A stretch of DNA of 64,000 bases, from NCBI RefSeq assembly GCF_031157355.1, contig NZ_JAVIFT010000008.1:100822-164821 (forward strand), given 5' to 3'. Of the stretch, positions 18,646 to 28,911 are shown piece by piece; within the stretch, counting starts at the first letter, position 1, and every line of letters begins with the position of its first letter. A model generated the notes under the pieces. That model was not told the DNA's origin and did not search any database. It worked only from the letters and a program-made list of their open reading frames with translations. The position numbers and the translations under genes are program-made. The stretch is from Hyphomicrobium sp. LHD-15. Lineage in GTDB: Bacteria; Pseudomonadota; Alphaproteobacteria; Rhizobiales; Hyphomicrobiaceae.

Positions 18646-18667
18646 CGGGGGGCAAAAAAGCGAGGGT

Positions 18668-18922
18668 TCAGTCGTTTCTATCGACAGCGCCGCTGAGCGA
18701 CTCGATGACCCAGTCGATCCGGCTTGCGACGGCGCTTCGACTTTCCTCCAAGGCGGCGATGCGCTGGCGCGCCTCTTCAAGCTCAGCCTTGAGGCGATCA
18801 CGCTCCTGTTCGAGAGCCTTAACGCGCGCGTCGCCGGATGTGGCGGCAGGTGAGGGTGAAGCCTGCTCCTTGGTGCGTCCGGCAGCCGGACGCTTTGCCT
18901 TTTCTTTCACCCGCTGCACCAT
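18668..18922 (-). CDS. Small coiled-coil protein
   Basis: 84-residue charged protein. Residues 1-30 are basic and Ser/Ala-rich, and 32-68 form a strong heptad coiled coil (VKALEQERDRLKAELEEARQ). The C-terminus RIDWVIESL is shared, from memory, with small proteins found near zapA and 6S RNA in Hyphomicrobiales. No zapA is seen here, although it usually occupies this neighbourhood, so this may be part of a division-associated locus. No good Shine-Dalgarno precedes the ATG, so the start is less certain. Confidence 0.72.
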   Translation of the reverse strand: MVQRVKEKAKRPAAGRTKEQASPSPAATSGDARVKALEQERDRLKAELEEARQRIAALEESRSAVASRIDWVIESLSGAVDRND

Positions 18923-19091
18923 GAGTTAACTGCATCCCCCTAACGCGCGCTGACGGAGGCCAATTCGGCTTCGCTCGCGCGGTCCCGGCAGCATAGGTAA
19001 ATTGATCTTGCGGCGCAAGAAATTGCCCGTGCGGAATGCGCAGGGTCGCAATCAAATTTGCCGGAGGGGCGAGGTGTGGCGGGAGATGGCA

Positions 19092-19120
19092 TTGACAGGG
19101 TGGGGCCTGGCCAACTTAAT
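19092..19120 (+). promoter_or_regulatory. Probable sigma70 promoter for gap
   Basis: TTGACA (19092-19097), a 17-bp spacer and CTTAAT (19115-19120) lie about 90 bp upstream of the gap start. The -35 is perfect and the -10 matches 4 of 6 positions. Confidence 0.5.
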
Positions 19121-19210
19121 GGCGCCCGCCCGGCGATCCAGCTGGCGCATTGTGTCGTATATGCGTCACCCCGCCCAACATAATCAGCCTGCCCGATTGG
19201 AGGATGTTTC

Positions 19211-20218
<1,008 letters not shown>

Positions 20219-20253
20219 CAACGGCTTGCATACTTTTTTGCGTGGGGCTGCCG

Positions 20254-20290
20254 AGGGCACCTGGGATAACCGGGTGCCCTTTGGCTTTTT
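20254..20290 (+). terminator. Rho-independent terminator of gap
   Basis: AGGGCACC (20254-20261) pairs with GGTGCCCT (20273-20280), followed by TTGGCTTTTT. Confidence 0.9.
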
Positions 20291-20478
20291 CGGCGGGACG
20301 GCACCGCAATCTATTGGATTTGTGGCATTGGCTTTGGCGGGCGTTTACCGTGCGGATGGGCCGCGCGGCCTGCGCATATGCTCGCTAGAGCTAAATTAAT
20401 GCGCTTGCTGAACAGTGGCGGCACCGGATCTCAAGGCCGCCCCATCGGGCTGCCCGGCGCGTCACTGGAGCCTAGCGC

Positions 20479-21054
20479 ATGTTGCGTCCTTCCCTCGCCT
20501 TGCTCGTTCCCTTCCTTTTCGCGTTCTCGTTGCCAGCCTCTGCCGGTGGCATCGATGCCACGACTGTGACCTGTAGCGAGCTAGCCGAAGCCGAAATCTC
20601 GCAATCCAGTGACGATCATTTCGGCGCAGCGGTTCTGCTGTCGTGGATGGCGGGCTATCACGCTACCGAGGAGCAAGGCACCGTCGTCGATTTCGAAGCG
20701 CTGAAGGCCGATGTCCAACGCACCGTCGAGTACTGCAAGAAGCATCCGAAGGTCGGCGTTTATTCCGCATCCGAGAAGTTCATGGGCGAGAACGCGACGG
20801 ACGTATCTTCGGAGGCCGTCGATCTCGCGACCATCAAGTGCCAGCGGATCGTCGAGGCTGCCAACGAGGACGACAAGGATGGTCTGGCCGTCATCATGAT
20901 GTGGCTCGCCGGCTATTATGCCAGCTACGCCGAAGACAAGATCATCGACAAGGAGAGGCTGCAGCAGCAGGGCTACGAGGTCGGCAAGGCGTGTGCTCAA
21001 AGCACCGAGACCGGCCTGATCACGGTGGCCGACAAGGTCATGCAGCACGAATAA
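20479..21054 (+). CDS. Secreted protein with two tandem HdeA-like domains
   Basis: The 191-residue product has a signal peptide (about 1-23, ending ASAGG) and two homologous halves. Each half starts with T(I)xC, contains LxxWMAGYxA or MWLAGYYA, a second cysteine (EYCKK, KACAQ) and ends in (E)KFM or DKVM. This is the HdeA/HdeB fold signature: a short helical acid-stress chaperone with one disulfide. Canonical HdeA is about 90 residues with one domain, so the duplication is unusual. Probable role: periplasmic chaperone under acid stress. It is monocistronic with a strong terminator. Confidence 0.82.
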   Translation: MLRPSLALLVPFLFAFSLPASAGGIDATTVTCSELAEAEISQSSDDHFGAAVLLSWMAGYHATEEQGTVVDFEALKADVQRTVEYCKKHPKVGVYSASEKFMGENATDVSSEAVDLATIKCQRIVEAANEDDKDGLAVIMMWLAGYYASYAEDKIIDKERLQQQGYEVGKACAQSTETGLITVADKVMQHE

Positions 21055-21087
21055 GCCGCTCTTGGGCAGGCCATGCGCTCAAAAAAG

Positions 21088-21124
21088 AAGGCCTCCTGTC
21101 CTGTTGGACAGGAGGCCTTTTTGT
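21088..21124. terminator. Strong bidirectional terminator
   Basis: AAGGCCTCCTGTCC (21088-21101), loop TGTT and GGACAGGAGGCCTT (21106-21119) form a perfect 14-bp stem. It is flanked by A6 on the left and TTTTGTT on the right, so it can end both the HdeA-like gene and the convergent membrane gene. Confidence 0.95.
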
Positions 21125-21136
21125 TGTCCAGGCTGG

Positions 21137-21484
21137 TCAGCGCCACCAGTAACCGGCGGCGGCGAGACCCGCGCCGACCAGCAGCAGGATGATCGCGATA
21201 AAGTTTGCGACCTTGGCCGCGAAATGCCCGATCACAGTGCCGGCGGCCCGCTTGGCCTTGCCGGTGGCGGACGCCTCGGCGTTGATGTCACGCAGTTTTT
21301 GCTCGAGCGCGGTCGGGTTCTCTGCCGAGCGCTGACCGGTCGCGACCTGCCAAGCGCTGTCGAAGGCGGCTCCGGCGAGGTCATAGCGCGAGACGCGCCA
21401 CATGATGATCACGCCGAGTAGCGCGACGCCGGCTCCCCAGATCATCATCCATTCGTTGGTGCCAAGGTCGAAGGTCGTCGGCAT
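21137..21484 (-). CDS. Membrane protein of unknown function
   Basis: 115-residue protein with two predicted membrane helices: about 13-30 (MIWGAGVALLGVIIMWRVSR) and about 92-111 (FIAIILLLVGAGLAAAGYWW). A polar helical region between them contains GQRSAENPTALEQKL. I recognise no family. It lies 42 bp after a small exported-protein gene on the same strand. Confidence 0.75.
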   Translation of the reverse strand: MPTTFDLGTNEWMMIWGAGVALLGVIIMWRVSRYDLAGAAFDSAWQVATGQRSAENPTALEQKLRDINAEASATGKAKRAAGTVIGHFAAKVANFIAIILLLVGAGLAAAGYWWR

Positions 21485-21526
21485 GCAGGATCTCGCTCAT
21501 TAGGTGGGATTATCGTGTCGGCAGGG

Positions 21527-21847
21527 TCAGTCCAGCTTGCGGCAGGCGTAGTCGAACTCTTTGATCTTCTTCATGATCGAGGCCGAGGATGTGACGATGC
21601 CCTCGATCTTCTCGCGCCCTAAAGCATAAGGCACGCTTTCCTGGTCATAGTCGGGCAGAGGCTCGGCTTTTTGCGCCTCGACGAACGCGCAGCCTTTTTC
21701 CGTGTAACAGGCGATCGACAGGCCCTCCAAAGGGGCTTTCAGGTCCTTGAGGCACAGGAATTCGGCGTCGGCCGCCAGTGCGGCGGTTCCGAAACCGATG
21801 GTGGCGATTGCCGCCAGTGCTGCGCCGAGGCCTCTCGCATGTCGCAT
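21527..21847 (-). CDS. Exported hypothetical protein with paired cysteines
   Basis: 106-residue product with a signal peptide ending ALAA (about residue 25). The mature part has four cysteines (FLCLK, IACYT, KGCAF, YACRK) that could form two disulfides. It is helical and ends FDYACRKLD. It is divergent from ruvC (116 bp apart) and probably cotranscribed with the downstream membrane gene. The function is unknown. Confidence 0.75.
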   Translation of the reverse strand: MRHARGLGAALAAIATIGFGTAALAADAEFLCLKDLKAPLEGLSIACYTEKGCAFVEAQKAEPLPDYDQESVPYALGREKIEGIVTSSASIMKKIKEFDYACRKLD

Positions 21848-21963
21848 GGCATTCCGCTCCGCTGAACGTGCGCCAACCTAGGGCCGGGCCTGGGATCTGG
21901 AAAGGGGGCGTAACGTGCGGGGCGGCGAATCGCAGTAATCGGAAGGGATACAGAGGGGCAGGA

Positions 21964-22479
21964 ATGGTTCGCATCATCGGCATCGATCCGGGGCTACGGC
22001 GCACGGGGTGGGGCGTCATCGAAAGCGATGGCGTGCGGCTGTCCTACGTGTCGTCCGGCCTCATCACCTCGACCTCGGACGAGGATCTCGCTTACCGCCT
22101 GCGCGAAATCTACGAGGGGCTTTCGAGCGTGATCGCGGGCTCTGGGGCGAGCGAGGCGGCGGTCGAAGAGACGTTCGTCAACGAGAACCCGCGCGCGACG
22201 CTGAAACTCGGCCAGGCGCGCGGCATGGCGCTGCTGGCGCCCGCCATGAAGGGCCTCAAGGTCGCCGAGTATCCGCCGAACCTGATCAAGAAGGCGGTGG
22301 TGGGTGCGGGGCACGCCGACAAAAAGCAGATCCAGGCGATGGTCGGGTTCCTGTTGCCGAAAGCGCGCTTCGAGAGCGCGGACGAGGCGGATGCGCTCGC
22401 GATCGCCATCTGCCATGCCAATCACCGAGGCGCTGCGGCGCTCGCGCGGCGTGTGCTCAAAGAAGGAGCTGCAGGATGA
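21964..22479 (+). CDS. ruvC: Crossover junction endodeoxyribonuclease RuvC
   Basis: Cleaves Holliday junctions symmetrically to finish recombination. The 171-residue product starts at 21964 ([17 protein letters not shown]) with catalytic Asp8, a mid-region glutamate in EETFVNENP and the C-terminal acidic [13 protein letters not shown] long in-frame extension upstream overlaps the divergent gene and lacks RuvC character. The stop overlaps the ruvA start (ATGA). Confidence 0.97.
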   Translation: MVRIIGIDPGLRRTGWGVIESDGVRLSYVSSGLITSTSDEDLAYRLREIYEGLSSVIAGSGASEAAVEETFVNENPRATLKLGQARGMALLAPAMKGLKVAEYPPNLIKKAVVGAGHADKKQIQAMVGFLLPKARFESADEADALAIAICHANHRGAAALARRVLKEGAAG

Positions 22480-23105
22480 TCGGACAGCTCAAAGGCAAAG
22501 TGGATGCAATCGGCGAATCCCACGCGATCATCGATGTGGGCGGCGTCGGCTACGAGGTGCAACTGTCGGCGCGAACGCTGCGCAACCTCAAGCTCGGCGA
22601 AGCGGTGACGCTGACGATCGACACGCACGTGCGCGAGGATTCCATAAAGCTGTTCGGCTTTCAGAGCGAAGTCGAGCGGAGCTGGTTCCGCACGCTGCAG
22701 AACGTGCAGGGGGTTGGCTCCAAGGTGGCGCTGGGCGTGCTCGGCGTGCTTTCGACCCACGATCTCGCCAATGCCATCGCGCTCGGAAACTGGGCGGCGG
22801 TCGAGCAGGCGCCGGGCGTCGGCAAGAAGCTCGCGCAGCGCATCGTCGCGGAATTGAAGGACAAGGCGCCGGCGCTGTCTGTTGCCGGGCTCAACGTGCC
22901 GGAGGCGACTGCGGGCGGCGCTGCCGGATCGGGCGTGCCGGTCGAGGGCATGGCGGCGGCAGAGGCGATTTCCGCGCTGACCAACCTCGGCTACAATCCG
23001 GCGCAGGCGTCTGCGGCGGTGGCGGCCGCGATGAAGGAGCTTGGCGCGGAGGCGGATACGGCCAAGCTGATCCGGCGCGGATTGAAGGAATTGGCGGTTC
23101 GGTAA
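22476..23105 (+). CDS. ruvA: Holliday junction branch migration protein RuvA
   Basis: Tetrameric junction-binding protein that loads the RuvB motor. The 209-residue product has the OB-fold ([10 protein letters not shown] ... DVGGVGYEV), two HhH motifs ([13 protein letters not shown] and [19 protein letters not shown]) and a C-terminal RuvB-binding domain ([11 protein letters not shown]...A). The ATG overlaps the ruvC stop by 4 bp, and GGAG precedes it. Confidence 0.97.
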   Translation: MIGQLKGKVDAIGESHAIIDVGGVGYEVQLSARTLRNLKLGEAVTLTIDTHVREDSIKLFGFQSEVERSWFRTLQNVQGVGSKVALGVLGVLSTHDLANAIALGNWAAVEQAPGVGKKLAQRIVAELKDKAPALSVAGLNVPEATAGGAAGSGVPVEGMAAAEAISALTNLGYNPAQASAAVAAAMKELGAEADTAKLIRRGLKELAVR

Positions 23106-23131
23106 GCAGCAGGCAGTAGGGAGCAGGTCCG

Positions 23132-23374
23132 ATGGGCAAGGTATTCACGTTTCCGGTGTGGCTGGTCTTGTCGCTGATCTGGACCGGGCTTGTCGCCTAC
23201 TACGCGTATACGACGCTGCCGCACGTGCCGATGGATATGTCGGCTTCCGATCCGGCCACGGTTGAGGCGCTGCGGGCCGCGACCGGCAAGCACGCGTTCA
23301 CCTACGGCCTGATCGCGGCGGCGCCGCCGGCCCTCGCGCTGCTGATTGGATGGCTCGTCTGCCGTCGCGCATAG
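23132..23374 (+). CDS. Small two-helix membrane protein inside the ruv cluster
   Basis: 80-residue protein with helices at about 7-26 (FPVWLVLSLIWTGLVAYYAY) and about 57-76 (GLIAAAPPALALLIGWLVCR). A short loop between them contains PHVPMDMSASDP. It lies between ruvA and ruvB. I do not recognise the family. Nothing links it to recombination except cotranscription; the region before it (GCAGCAGGCAGTAGGGAGC) is a simple repeat that may mark an insertion point. Confidence 0.75.
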   Translation: MGKVFTFPVWLVLSLIWTGLVAYYAYTTLPHVPMDMSASDPATVEALRAATGKHAFTYGLIAAAPPALALLIGWLVCRRA

Positions 23375-23462
23375 GTTCGCCGCACGTGTCAGCCTATAAT
23401 TGACCCCCAGTGAGGTCAGCTCGTACTTGACCCAGGGGGCGAATATCGCCACAGAACAAATC

Positions 23463-24506
23463 ATGACCGATCGCCTCATCAGCGGAGCGAAGCGCGAGGC
23501 GGATGCCTATGAGGCGTCGATCCGGCCACGCTCCCTCACCGAATTCGTGGGCCAGGAGCAGGCGCGCGCAAACCTTCGCGTCTTCATCGAAGCCGCGAAG
23601 ACGCGCGGCGACGCGCTCGACCACGTGCTGTTCGCTGGCCCGCCCGGCCTCGGCAAGACCACGCTCGCCCAGATCATGGCCAAGGAGATGGGCGTCGGCT
23701 TTCGCGCCACCTCGGGGCCGGTGATCTCGAAGGCGGGCGATCTCGCGGCGCTGCTCACAAACCTCGAAGAGCGCGACGTGCTCTTCATCGATGAAATTCA
23801 CCGCCTCAATCCGGCGATCGAGGAAATCCTCTATCCGGCGATGGAGGATTTTCAGCTCGATCTGATCATCGGCGAAGGGCCGGCGGCGCGTTCGGTCCGG
23901 ATCGATCTGGCGAAGTTCACGCTGGTCGGCGCGACGACGCGGGCGGGCCTGTTGACGACGCCGTTGCGTGATCGCTTCGGCATTCCGATCCGGCTCAATT
24001 TTTATACCGTCGAAGAGCTGGAGAGCGTTGTTACGCGCGGGGCGCGGGTGCTGGGTGCGCCGATTGCGCCGGATGGGGCGACTGAGATCGCGCGCCGTGC
24101 ACGCGGTACGCCGCGCATTGCCGGCCGGCTGCTGCGGCGCGTGCGCGACTTTGCGGCCGTCGCTGGCGCGCCCGTGATCGACGCGAGCGTGGCCGATGTC
24201 GCGCTTCGGGCGCTCGAAGTGGACAACGCCGGCCTCGATGCGCTCGACCATCGCTATCTCTCGTGCATCGCCAAGAGCTACGAAGGCGGCCCCGTCGGCA
24301 TCGAGACCATTGCGGCCGCGCTTTCGGAGCCGCGCGATGCTCTGGAAGAGATCGTCGAGCCTTACCTGCTGCAGCAGGGCTTCATCGGCCGAACGCCGCG
24401 CGGACGCGTGGTCACGATGAAGGCGTTCCGGCACCTCGGACTTTCCGGACCGGCGCGGGCGGCGACGCCCGAGTTGCCGTTCGAGGAGGGGGAAGAGCAG
24501 GGCTAG
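23463..24506 (+). CDS. ruvB: Holliday junction DNA helicase RuvB
   Basis: Hexameric AAA+ motor that drives branch migration with RuvA. The start at 23463 ([11 protein letters not shown]) gives 347 residues. It has Walker A GPPGLGKT, Walker B FIDEIHR, sensor GATTRAG, arginine-finger region LRDRFGI and the C-terminal winged helix ([14 protein letters not shown]). An upstream in-frame ATG at 23400 adds 21 atypical residues and is less likely. Confidence 0.97.
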   Translation: MTDRLISGAKREADAYEASIRPRSLTEFVGQEQARANLRVFIEAAKTRGDALDHVLFAGPPGLGKTTLAQIMAKEMGVGFRATSGPVISKAGDLAALLTNLEERDVLFIDEIHRLNPAIEEILYPAMEDFQLDLIIGEGPAARSVRIDLAKFTLVGATTRAGLLTTPLRDRFGIPIRLNFYTVEELESVVTRGARVLGAPIAPDGATEIARRARGTPRIAGRLLRRVRDFAAVAGAPVIDASVADVALRALEVDNAGLDALDHRYLSCIAKSYEGGPVGIETIAAALSEPRDALEEIVEPYLLQQGFIGRTPRGRVVTMKAFRHLGLSGPARAATPELPFEEGEEQG

Positions 24507-24749
24507 AAGGTTGGCAACAGGCAGCGGGCAGCCGGCAGGAGAGAGGCGCGCTCACGTGTCCAATGGGCCAGCGCGCGTAGGAAATCTAAGGTCAGGGCGT
24601 TGCTTGATTTGCCTTTTTCACCGCCCGTTAGCCCTTGATCCCGCAATTTGGTGACTCGCGGCCGCCTTCGATTTAGCCATCTTTTGACGCCGATTGATGT
24701 GATCGAAGCCTGCGTTGGCCCCGATCCGCTTTGATCTCGGAGTTCGCCC

Positions 24750-25685
24750 TTGCTCTCGCGCAGACAGTTTCTGAAAGGCGTGGCGCTGACCGGCGTCGGC
24801 TCCATGAGCTTCGGCGGATATGCCTTGGCCGAGCCGTTCCGCGTCGGCGTAACACGATATTCGGTGTCGCCGCCGGATTGGCTGCCCGGGCTCGAGCTGC
24901 GCATCGCGGTGCTGACCGACCTTCATATCTGCGAGCCTTGGCTTGGCCTCGACCGGCTGCGCCGGATCGTGGCGCGCACCAACGCGCTCGGGGCGGATGT
25001 GATCCTGATGCTCGGCGACTATGTCCGCGGCGGGCGCATCGGCAATTGGAGCCGCGAGGTCAAGCACGAGGAGTGGGCGGCGGTGCTCGGCGGCCTCAAG
25101 GCGCCGCTTGGCGTGCACGCGATCCTCGGCAACCACGATTGGTGGGAAGACATCGACGTACAGCGCCGTCATAGCGGGCCGGTGAAGTCGCAGGTGGCGC
25201 TCGAGGCGGCCGGCATTCCGGTTTACGAGAACGACGCGTTTCGCTTCGAGAAGGATGGCCTGCCGTTCTGGATCGCGGGCATCGGCGATCAATGGGCGTT
25301 CTGGCTGCCGCGCAGTGCGCGCAAGGGCAAGCGCCGGGAAGAGTCCTATGAAGGTGTCGACGATCTCGCAGGGACGCTCGAAAAAATCACCGACGATGCC
25401 CCTGTGATCCTGATGGTGCACGAGCCCGATATTTTTCCCGAAGTGCCGTCGCGCGTGGCGCTTACCCTCGCGGGACATACGCACGGCGGGCAGGTGACGA
25501 TCGCAGGCTACGCGCCGACCATTCCCTCCAAGTATGGGCAGCGCTATCGCTATGGCCACATCGTCGAAGAGGGGCGCAATATGATCGTGTCGGCGGGCAT
25601 TGGGTGCTCGTCGCTGCCGATCCGGTTCGGCGCGCCGCCGGAAATCGTGCTGATCACGGCTGCGTCGGGGCAAGACGTCGCCTAG
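24750..25685 (+). CDS. Exported metallophosphoesterase (YaeI/YkuE-like) with Tat-type signal
   Basis: The 311-residue product begins at a TTG with a twin-arginine signal (SRRQFLKGVAL), so it is probably folded in the cytosol and exported by Tat. The calcineurin-like domain has TDLHIC, GDYVRGG, GNHDWW, MVHEPD and AGHTHGGQ, a complete dimetal site. Relatives hydrolyse phosphodiesters, including UDP-sugar lipids or lipid-A intermediates; the substrate is not determinable. It sits between ruvB and ybgC with gaps on both sides. Confidence 0.87.
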   Translation: MLSRRQFLKGVALTGVGSMSFGGYALAEPFRVGVTRYSVSPPDWLPGLELRIAVLTDLHICEPWLGLDRLRRIVARTNALGADVILMLGDYVRGGRIGNWSREVKHEEWAAVLGGLKAPLGVHAILGNHDWWEDIDVQRRHSGPVKSQVALEAAGIPVYENDAFRFEKDGLPFWIAGIGDQWAFWLPRSARKGKRREESYEGVDDLAGTLEKITDDAPVILMVHEPDIFPEVPSRVALTLAGHTHGGQVTIAGYAPTIPSKYGQRYRYGHIVEEGRNMIVSAGIGCSSLPIRFGAPPEIVLITAASGQDVA

Positions 25686-25770
25686 ACCTGCTCCCCTTTT
25701 CCGGAAGCACTCTTTTCCTGATGTACTCCGGCCCTTGACCCGGGGCCGCCAATTGGATTTCTGACCTTCC

Positions 25771-26271
25771 ATGAGCGATACAGAACAAGCTTGGCCCGAT
25801 CTCGCGGGCCGGATCATCGACGACGCGAGCGGGCGGCGGCATGTGCTGCCGGTGCGGGTCTATTTCGAGGACACAGACGCGGGCGGTATCGCCTATCACG
25901 CCTCCTACATCCGCTGGTGCGAGCGGGGGCGGACGGATTTCCTGCGCCTGCTCGGGACGGATTCGCGCCGTCTCATCGACGGCTCGGTGAGCGTCGAGCC
26001 CGCGGCTTTCGTCGTGCGCCGGATGAACTGCGATTTCCTGCGGCCGTCGCGGATGGACGACGTGCTGATCGTCGAGACGCGGGTGAAGGAGCTGGGGGGC
26101 GCCAGCGTCACGCTGCTGCAGGCCGTGATCAATGGCGAGAGGCGGGTGTTCGAAGCCGAGGTGACGGTGGTGCTGGTCGCGGTTTCCGGCAAGCCGCTGC
26201 GGCTCTCGACGGCGGTCCGCAGTGCGTTCGAAGGGGCCGATACCGGAAGAGTTCTCAAACCGGACAATTGA
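25771..26271 (+). CDS. ybgC: Tol-Pal system-associated acyl-CoA thioesterase YbgC
   Basis: Hot-dog-fold thioesterase of about 166 residues. YFEDTDAGGIAYHASY carries the catalytic aspartate, and ERGRTDFLR follows. In E. coli it is the first gene of the tol-pal operon and interacts with acyl carrier protein and phospholipid enzymes. Here it lies 1.46 kb upstream of tolQ, separated by carbonic anhydrase, ynfA and a terminator, so the link to tol is positional only. Confidence 0.93.
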   Translation: MSDTEQAWPDLAGRIIDDASGRRHVLPVRVYFEDTDAGGIAYHASYIRWCERGRTDFLRLLGTDSRRLIDGSVSVEPAAFVVRRMNCDFLRPSRMDDVLIVETRVKELGGASVTLLQAVINGERRVFEAEVTVVLVAVSGKPLRLSTAVRSAFEGADTGRVLKPDN

Positions 26272-26341
26272 GGCGCATAGACAAGTCATAGACATGCGGG
26301 AATGATGGCGCCGGGTTTGGGGGGCGTTTCTGGGGGGCACG

Positions 26342-27007
26342 ATGACGACTGCGAAAGATTCAAGCGGGATCGATCTCGATATCAAGGATGCGGTCGAGGG
26401 CTACGAGCGCTTCCGCCTCGAATTCGAGCGCGACAGAACGTTCTTCAAAAATCTCGCCACCAAGAAGCAGAAGCCCAAGCTGCTCTGGATCGGCTGCTGC
26501 GACAGCCGCGTGGTGCCGTCGCAGATCACGTCGGCGGATCCGGGAGAGTTGTTCGAAGTTCGCAACATCGCCAACTGCGTGCCGCCGTCCTGGGCCGGTG
26601 ACGACACGGTGGGAGCAGCGATCGAATACGCGCTCGCGCATCTCGGCGTCGACGATATCGTCGTTTGCGGGCACTCGGGATGTGGGGGCATTCAGGCGCT
26701 GGCGGAGCCCATTCCGCCCGATCAGGAGGCTCATCTCGGGCGCTGGGTCGAATATACGCGGCGTGCGCACGAGCTGGTGGCGGCGGCGCGGGTGCCGGAA
26801 CCCGAGCGCATCGGCGCGACGATCAAGGCGCATGTCCAGTTCCAGCTCGACAACCTCATGACCTACGAGATCGTCGCCAAGGGCGTCGCAGAGGGGCGGG
26901 TCGGTATCCACGGCTGGATCTACGACATGGAGCTCGGCGAGATCCAGGCCTACGATCCGAAGACCGGCGCTTGGCGCGGGCTTCTGGACGCAGTCGGAGC
27001 GCCGTGA
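26342..27007 (+). CDS. Beta-class carbonic anhydrase
   Basis: Interconverts CO2 and bicarbonate, supplying bicarbonate to carboxylases. The 221-residue product has the zinc ligands and Asp-Arg dyad: Cys53-Asp54-Ser55-Arg56 (CCDSRVVPS), His111 and Cys114 (GHSGCGG). The C-terminal [12 protein letters not shown] block is typical. Its stop overlaps the ynfA start (TGATG), so they are translationally coupled. Confidence 0.95.
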   Translation: MTTAKDSSGIDLDIKDAVEGYERFRLEFERDRTFFKNLATKKQKPKLLWIGCCDSRVVPSQITSADPGELFEVRNIANCVPPSWAGDDTVGAAIEYALAHLGVDDIVVCGHSGCGGIQALAEPIPPDQEAHLGRWVEYTRRAHELVAAARVPEPERIGATIKAHVQFQLDNLMTYEIVAKGVAEGRVGIHGWIYDMELGEIQAYDPKTGAWRGLLDAVGAP

Positions 27008-27333
27008 TGACGGCGATCGGGATCTTTGCCCTGACGGCGTTGTGCGAAATTGCCGGCTGTTTCGCGTTCTGGGCGTGGGCCCGGCAGGGTGCATCCGCGC
27101 TATGGCTGGTGCCGGGCGTGGCGGCGCTCATCGCTTTCGCGTGGCTCTTGACGCGCGTCGACAGCGATTTCGCCGGGCGCGCTTACGCGGCTTATGGCGG
27201 CATCTACATCGTGGCGTCGCTCGCTTGGCTGTGGGGATACGAAGGGATGCGGCCTGACCGCTGGGATCTGATCGGGGGCGCCATCTGCCTCGCAGGCACC
27301 GTGCTGATCCTCTACGGCCCACGCTCCGTGTAG
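27007..27333 (+). CDS. YnfA/UPF0060 family membrane protein
   Basis: 108-residue protein with four hydrophobic helices, starting at the ATG overlapping the carbonic anhydrase stop. [34 protein letters not shown] and [15 protein letters not shown] match the UPF0060 family. These resemble small multidrug resistance transporters, but the substrate is not established. Confidence 0.92.
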   Translation: MTAIGIFALTALCEIAGCFAFWAWARQGASALWLVPGVAALIAFAWLLTRVDSDFAGRAYAAYGGIYIVASLAWLWGYEGMRPDRWDLIGGAICLAGTVLILYGPRSV

Positions 27334-27731
27334 CGAGCTTTGCTCTTCGGCTCTGCGTCTACTACGCTTTTGGGGGCTTCGCTGGGCCGTGGGCGCTCCG
27401 ATTTGCCCCAGTTCACGGCCCTTGTTTTGTCATATTGCGCGGCAACATGGAGCTTGATGGGGTGCGCGCGCCAGTGCACGTTCGATCTGCCAGGGGGCGG
27501 ATTGCCGATTCACCAGCATTCTTTACGGGGCATTCGGCCGCCCGCTCTGGAGCGTGATCGCTGTTCCCTGGAATCTCGGTCGCGCTCTCGGCTGTTTGTC
27601 GTATTTTCTACGACGTACCGTGAGGTGCTTCGTCGGAAGTGCTCCAGGTCTTTGATGAGACCGACGTTTCCCTTTTCGGTCGGTGAGACCCGACGCGCGC
27701 TTGGTCCAAGCCTCGAAAGACGGTTGACGCA
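27334..27731. other. 398-bp region upstream of tolQ
   Basis: No gene is supported. It contains a terminator for the carbonic anhydrase-ynfA operon (27384-27430). Near 27654-27690 a GATGAGACCGACGTTTC segment resembles half of the composite palindrome found elsewhere in the window (CCGAC/GGTCGG hairpin). The tolQ promoter should be here, but I cannot fix it. Confidence 0.5.
27384..27430 (+). terminator. Terminator of the carbonic anhydrase-ynfA operon
   Basis: GGGCCGTG (27384-27391) pairs with CACGGCCC (27414-27421), with an inner GGGC/GCCC pair. TTGTTTTG follows. Confidence 0.75.
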
Positions 27732-28445
27732 ATGAATCCCGCAGACGTGACGCAATCCACCCTTGCGCCCCAGGCGCATGGCGTATCCTTCATCGAACTT
27801 TTCATGCAGGCGTCGCCGACCGTCCAGTTCGTGATGGGCGGCCTGCTGCTTGCCTCGATCTGGTCGTGGGCGATCATCATCGAGAAGCTGATCGCGTTCC
27901 GGCGCGCCAAGATCGAAGCCGATCGCTTCGAGCAGACGTTCTGGTCCGGCCAGTCGCTGGACGAGCTTTACACGGGTCTTTCTCGCGGGAAGACGATCAC
28001 GATGGCGGCGCTGTTCGTCGCGGCGATGCGCGAATGGAAGCGCTCCGTCGAGGGCAACATCCGCGCGCTGGGCGGCATCCAGCTGCGTGTCGAGAAGGTG
28101 ATGGACGTCACCATCAGCCGCGAGATGGAGCGCCTAGACCGCCGCCTGCTGTTTCTTGCGACTGTCGGCTCCACGGCGCCGTTCGTCGGGCTGTTCGGCA
28201 CGGTCTGGGGCATCATGACGAGCTTCCAGGCCATCGCGGTTTCCAAGAACACCAATCTCGCCGTCGTGGCGCCCGGTATCGCGGAAGCGCTGTTTGCGAC
28301 CGCGCTCGGCCTGATGGCCGCCATCCCGGCGGTGGTATTCTACAACAAGTTCCAGGCCGATTCGGCTCATATCAGCCAGCGGCTCGAAGCGTTCGCAGAC
28401 GAGTTCGCCGCGATCGTCTCGCGCCAGATCGACGTCAGGAGCTGA
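27732..28445 (+). CDS. tolQ: Tol-Pal system proton channel subunit TolQ
   Basis: Inner-membrane stator component that with TolR uses the proton motive force to drive TolA during outer-membrane constriction. The 237-residue ExbB/MotA-family product has membrane helices at about 32-54 (GGLLLASIWSWAIIIEKLI), 138-160 (ATVGSTAPFVGLFGTVWGI) and 175-200 (APGIAEALFATALGLMAAIPAVVFY segment). tolR follows 7 bp after it. Confidence 0.96.
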   Translation: MNPADVTQSTLAPQAHGVSFIELFMQASPTVQFVMGGLLLASIWSWAIIIEKLIAFRRAKIEADRFEQTFWSGQSLDELYTGLSRGKTITMAALFVAAMREWKRSVEGNIRALGGIQLRVEKVMDVTISREMERLDRRLLFLATVGSTAPFVGLFGTVWGIMTSFQAIAVSKNTNLAVVAPGIAEALFATALGLMAAIPAVVFYNKFQADSAHISQRLEAFADEFAAIVSRQIDVRS

Positions 28446-28452
28446 TCCTTAG

Positions 28453-28911
28453 ATGGGAATGAGCATCAAGGCCGGAGGCGGGGGCGGAGGCCGGAGACGC
28501 AGGGGACGCCGCAGCGCGCCGATGAGCGAGATCAACGTCACGCCGATGGTCGACGTGATGCTTGTGCTGCTCATCATTTTCATGGTGGCCGCGCCGCTTC
28601 TGACCGTCGGCGTGCCGATCGAGCTGCCGCAATCGCAAGGCAAACAGCTCGAAAGCAACAAAGAGCCGCTCACCATCTCTGTTTCGTCCAACGGCGATGT
28701 TTTCATCGGCGAGACGAAAGTCGGAATCGACGAGGTTGCGGAGAAGCTCAAGGCGATCGCGAAGAACGGCGTCGATGAGCAGATCTTCGTGCGCGGCGAC
28801 AAGGGAATTACCTACGGCACGGTGATGCTGGTGATGGGCCGCATCAGCGCCGGCGGATTCAAGAAGGTGTCGCTGGTGACGGAAGTGGAAGAAGGGGCTA
28901 GCGCCCAGTAG
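28453..28911 (+). CDS. tolR: Tol-Pal system protein TolR
   Basis: 152-residue ExbD/TolR protein. After a Gly- and Arg-rich cytoplasmic start comes SEINVTPMVDVMLVLLIIFM, whose aspartate carries the proton, then a periplasmic domain ending VMGRISAGGFKKVSLVTE. The Gly/Arg N-terminus (GGGGGGRRRRGRR) is longer than in E. coli. Its stop is immediately followed by a composite palindromic element before tolA. Confidence 0.96.
   Translation: MGMSIKAGGGGGGRRRRGRRSAPMSEINVTPMVDVMLVLLIIFMVAAPLLTVGVPIELPQSQGKQLESNKEPLTISVSSNGDVFIGETKVGIDEVAEKLKAIAKNGVDEQIFVRGDKGITYGTVMLVMGRISAGGFKKVSLVTEVEEGASAQ

Noticed and set aside
27340..27735. 131-codon ORF upstream of tolQ
   Set aside because: Crosses the ynfA terminator and the tolQ start, has no motif, and is rich in Arg/Ser/Leu, as is usual for noncoding frames.
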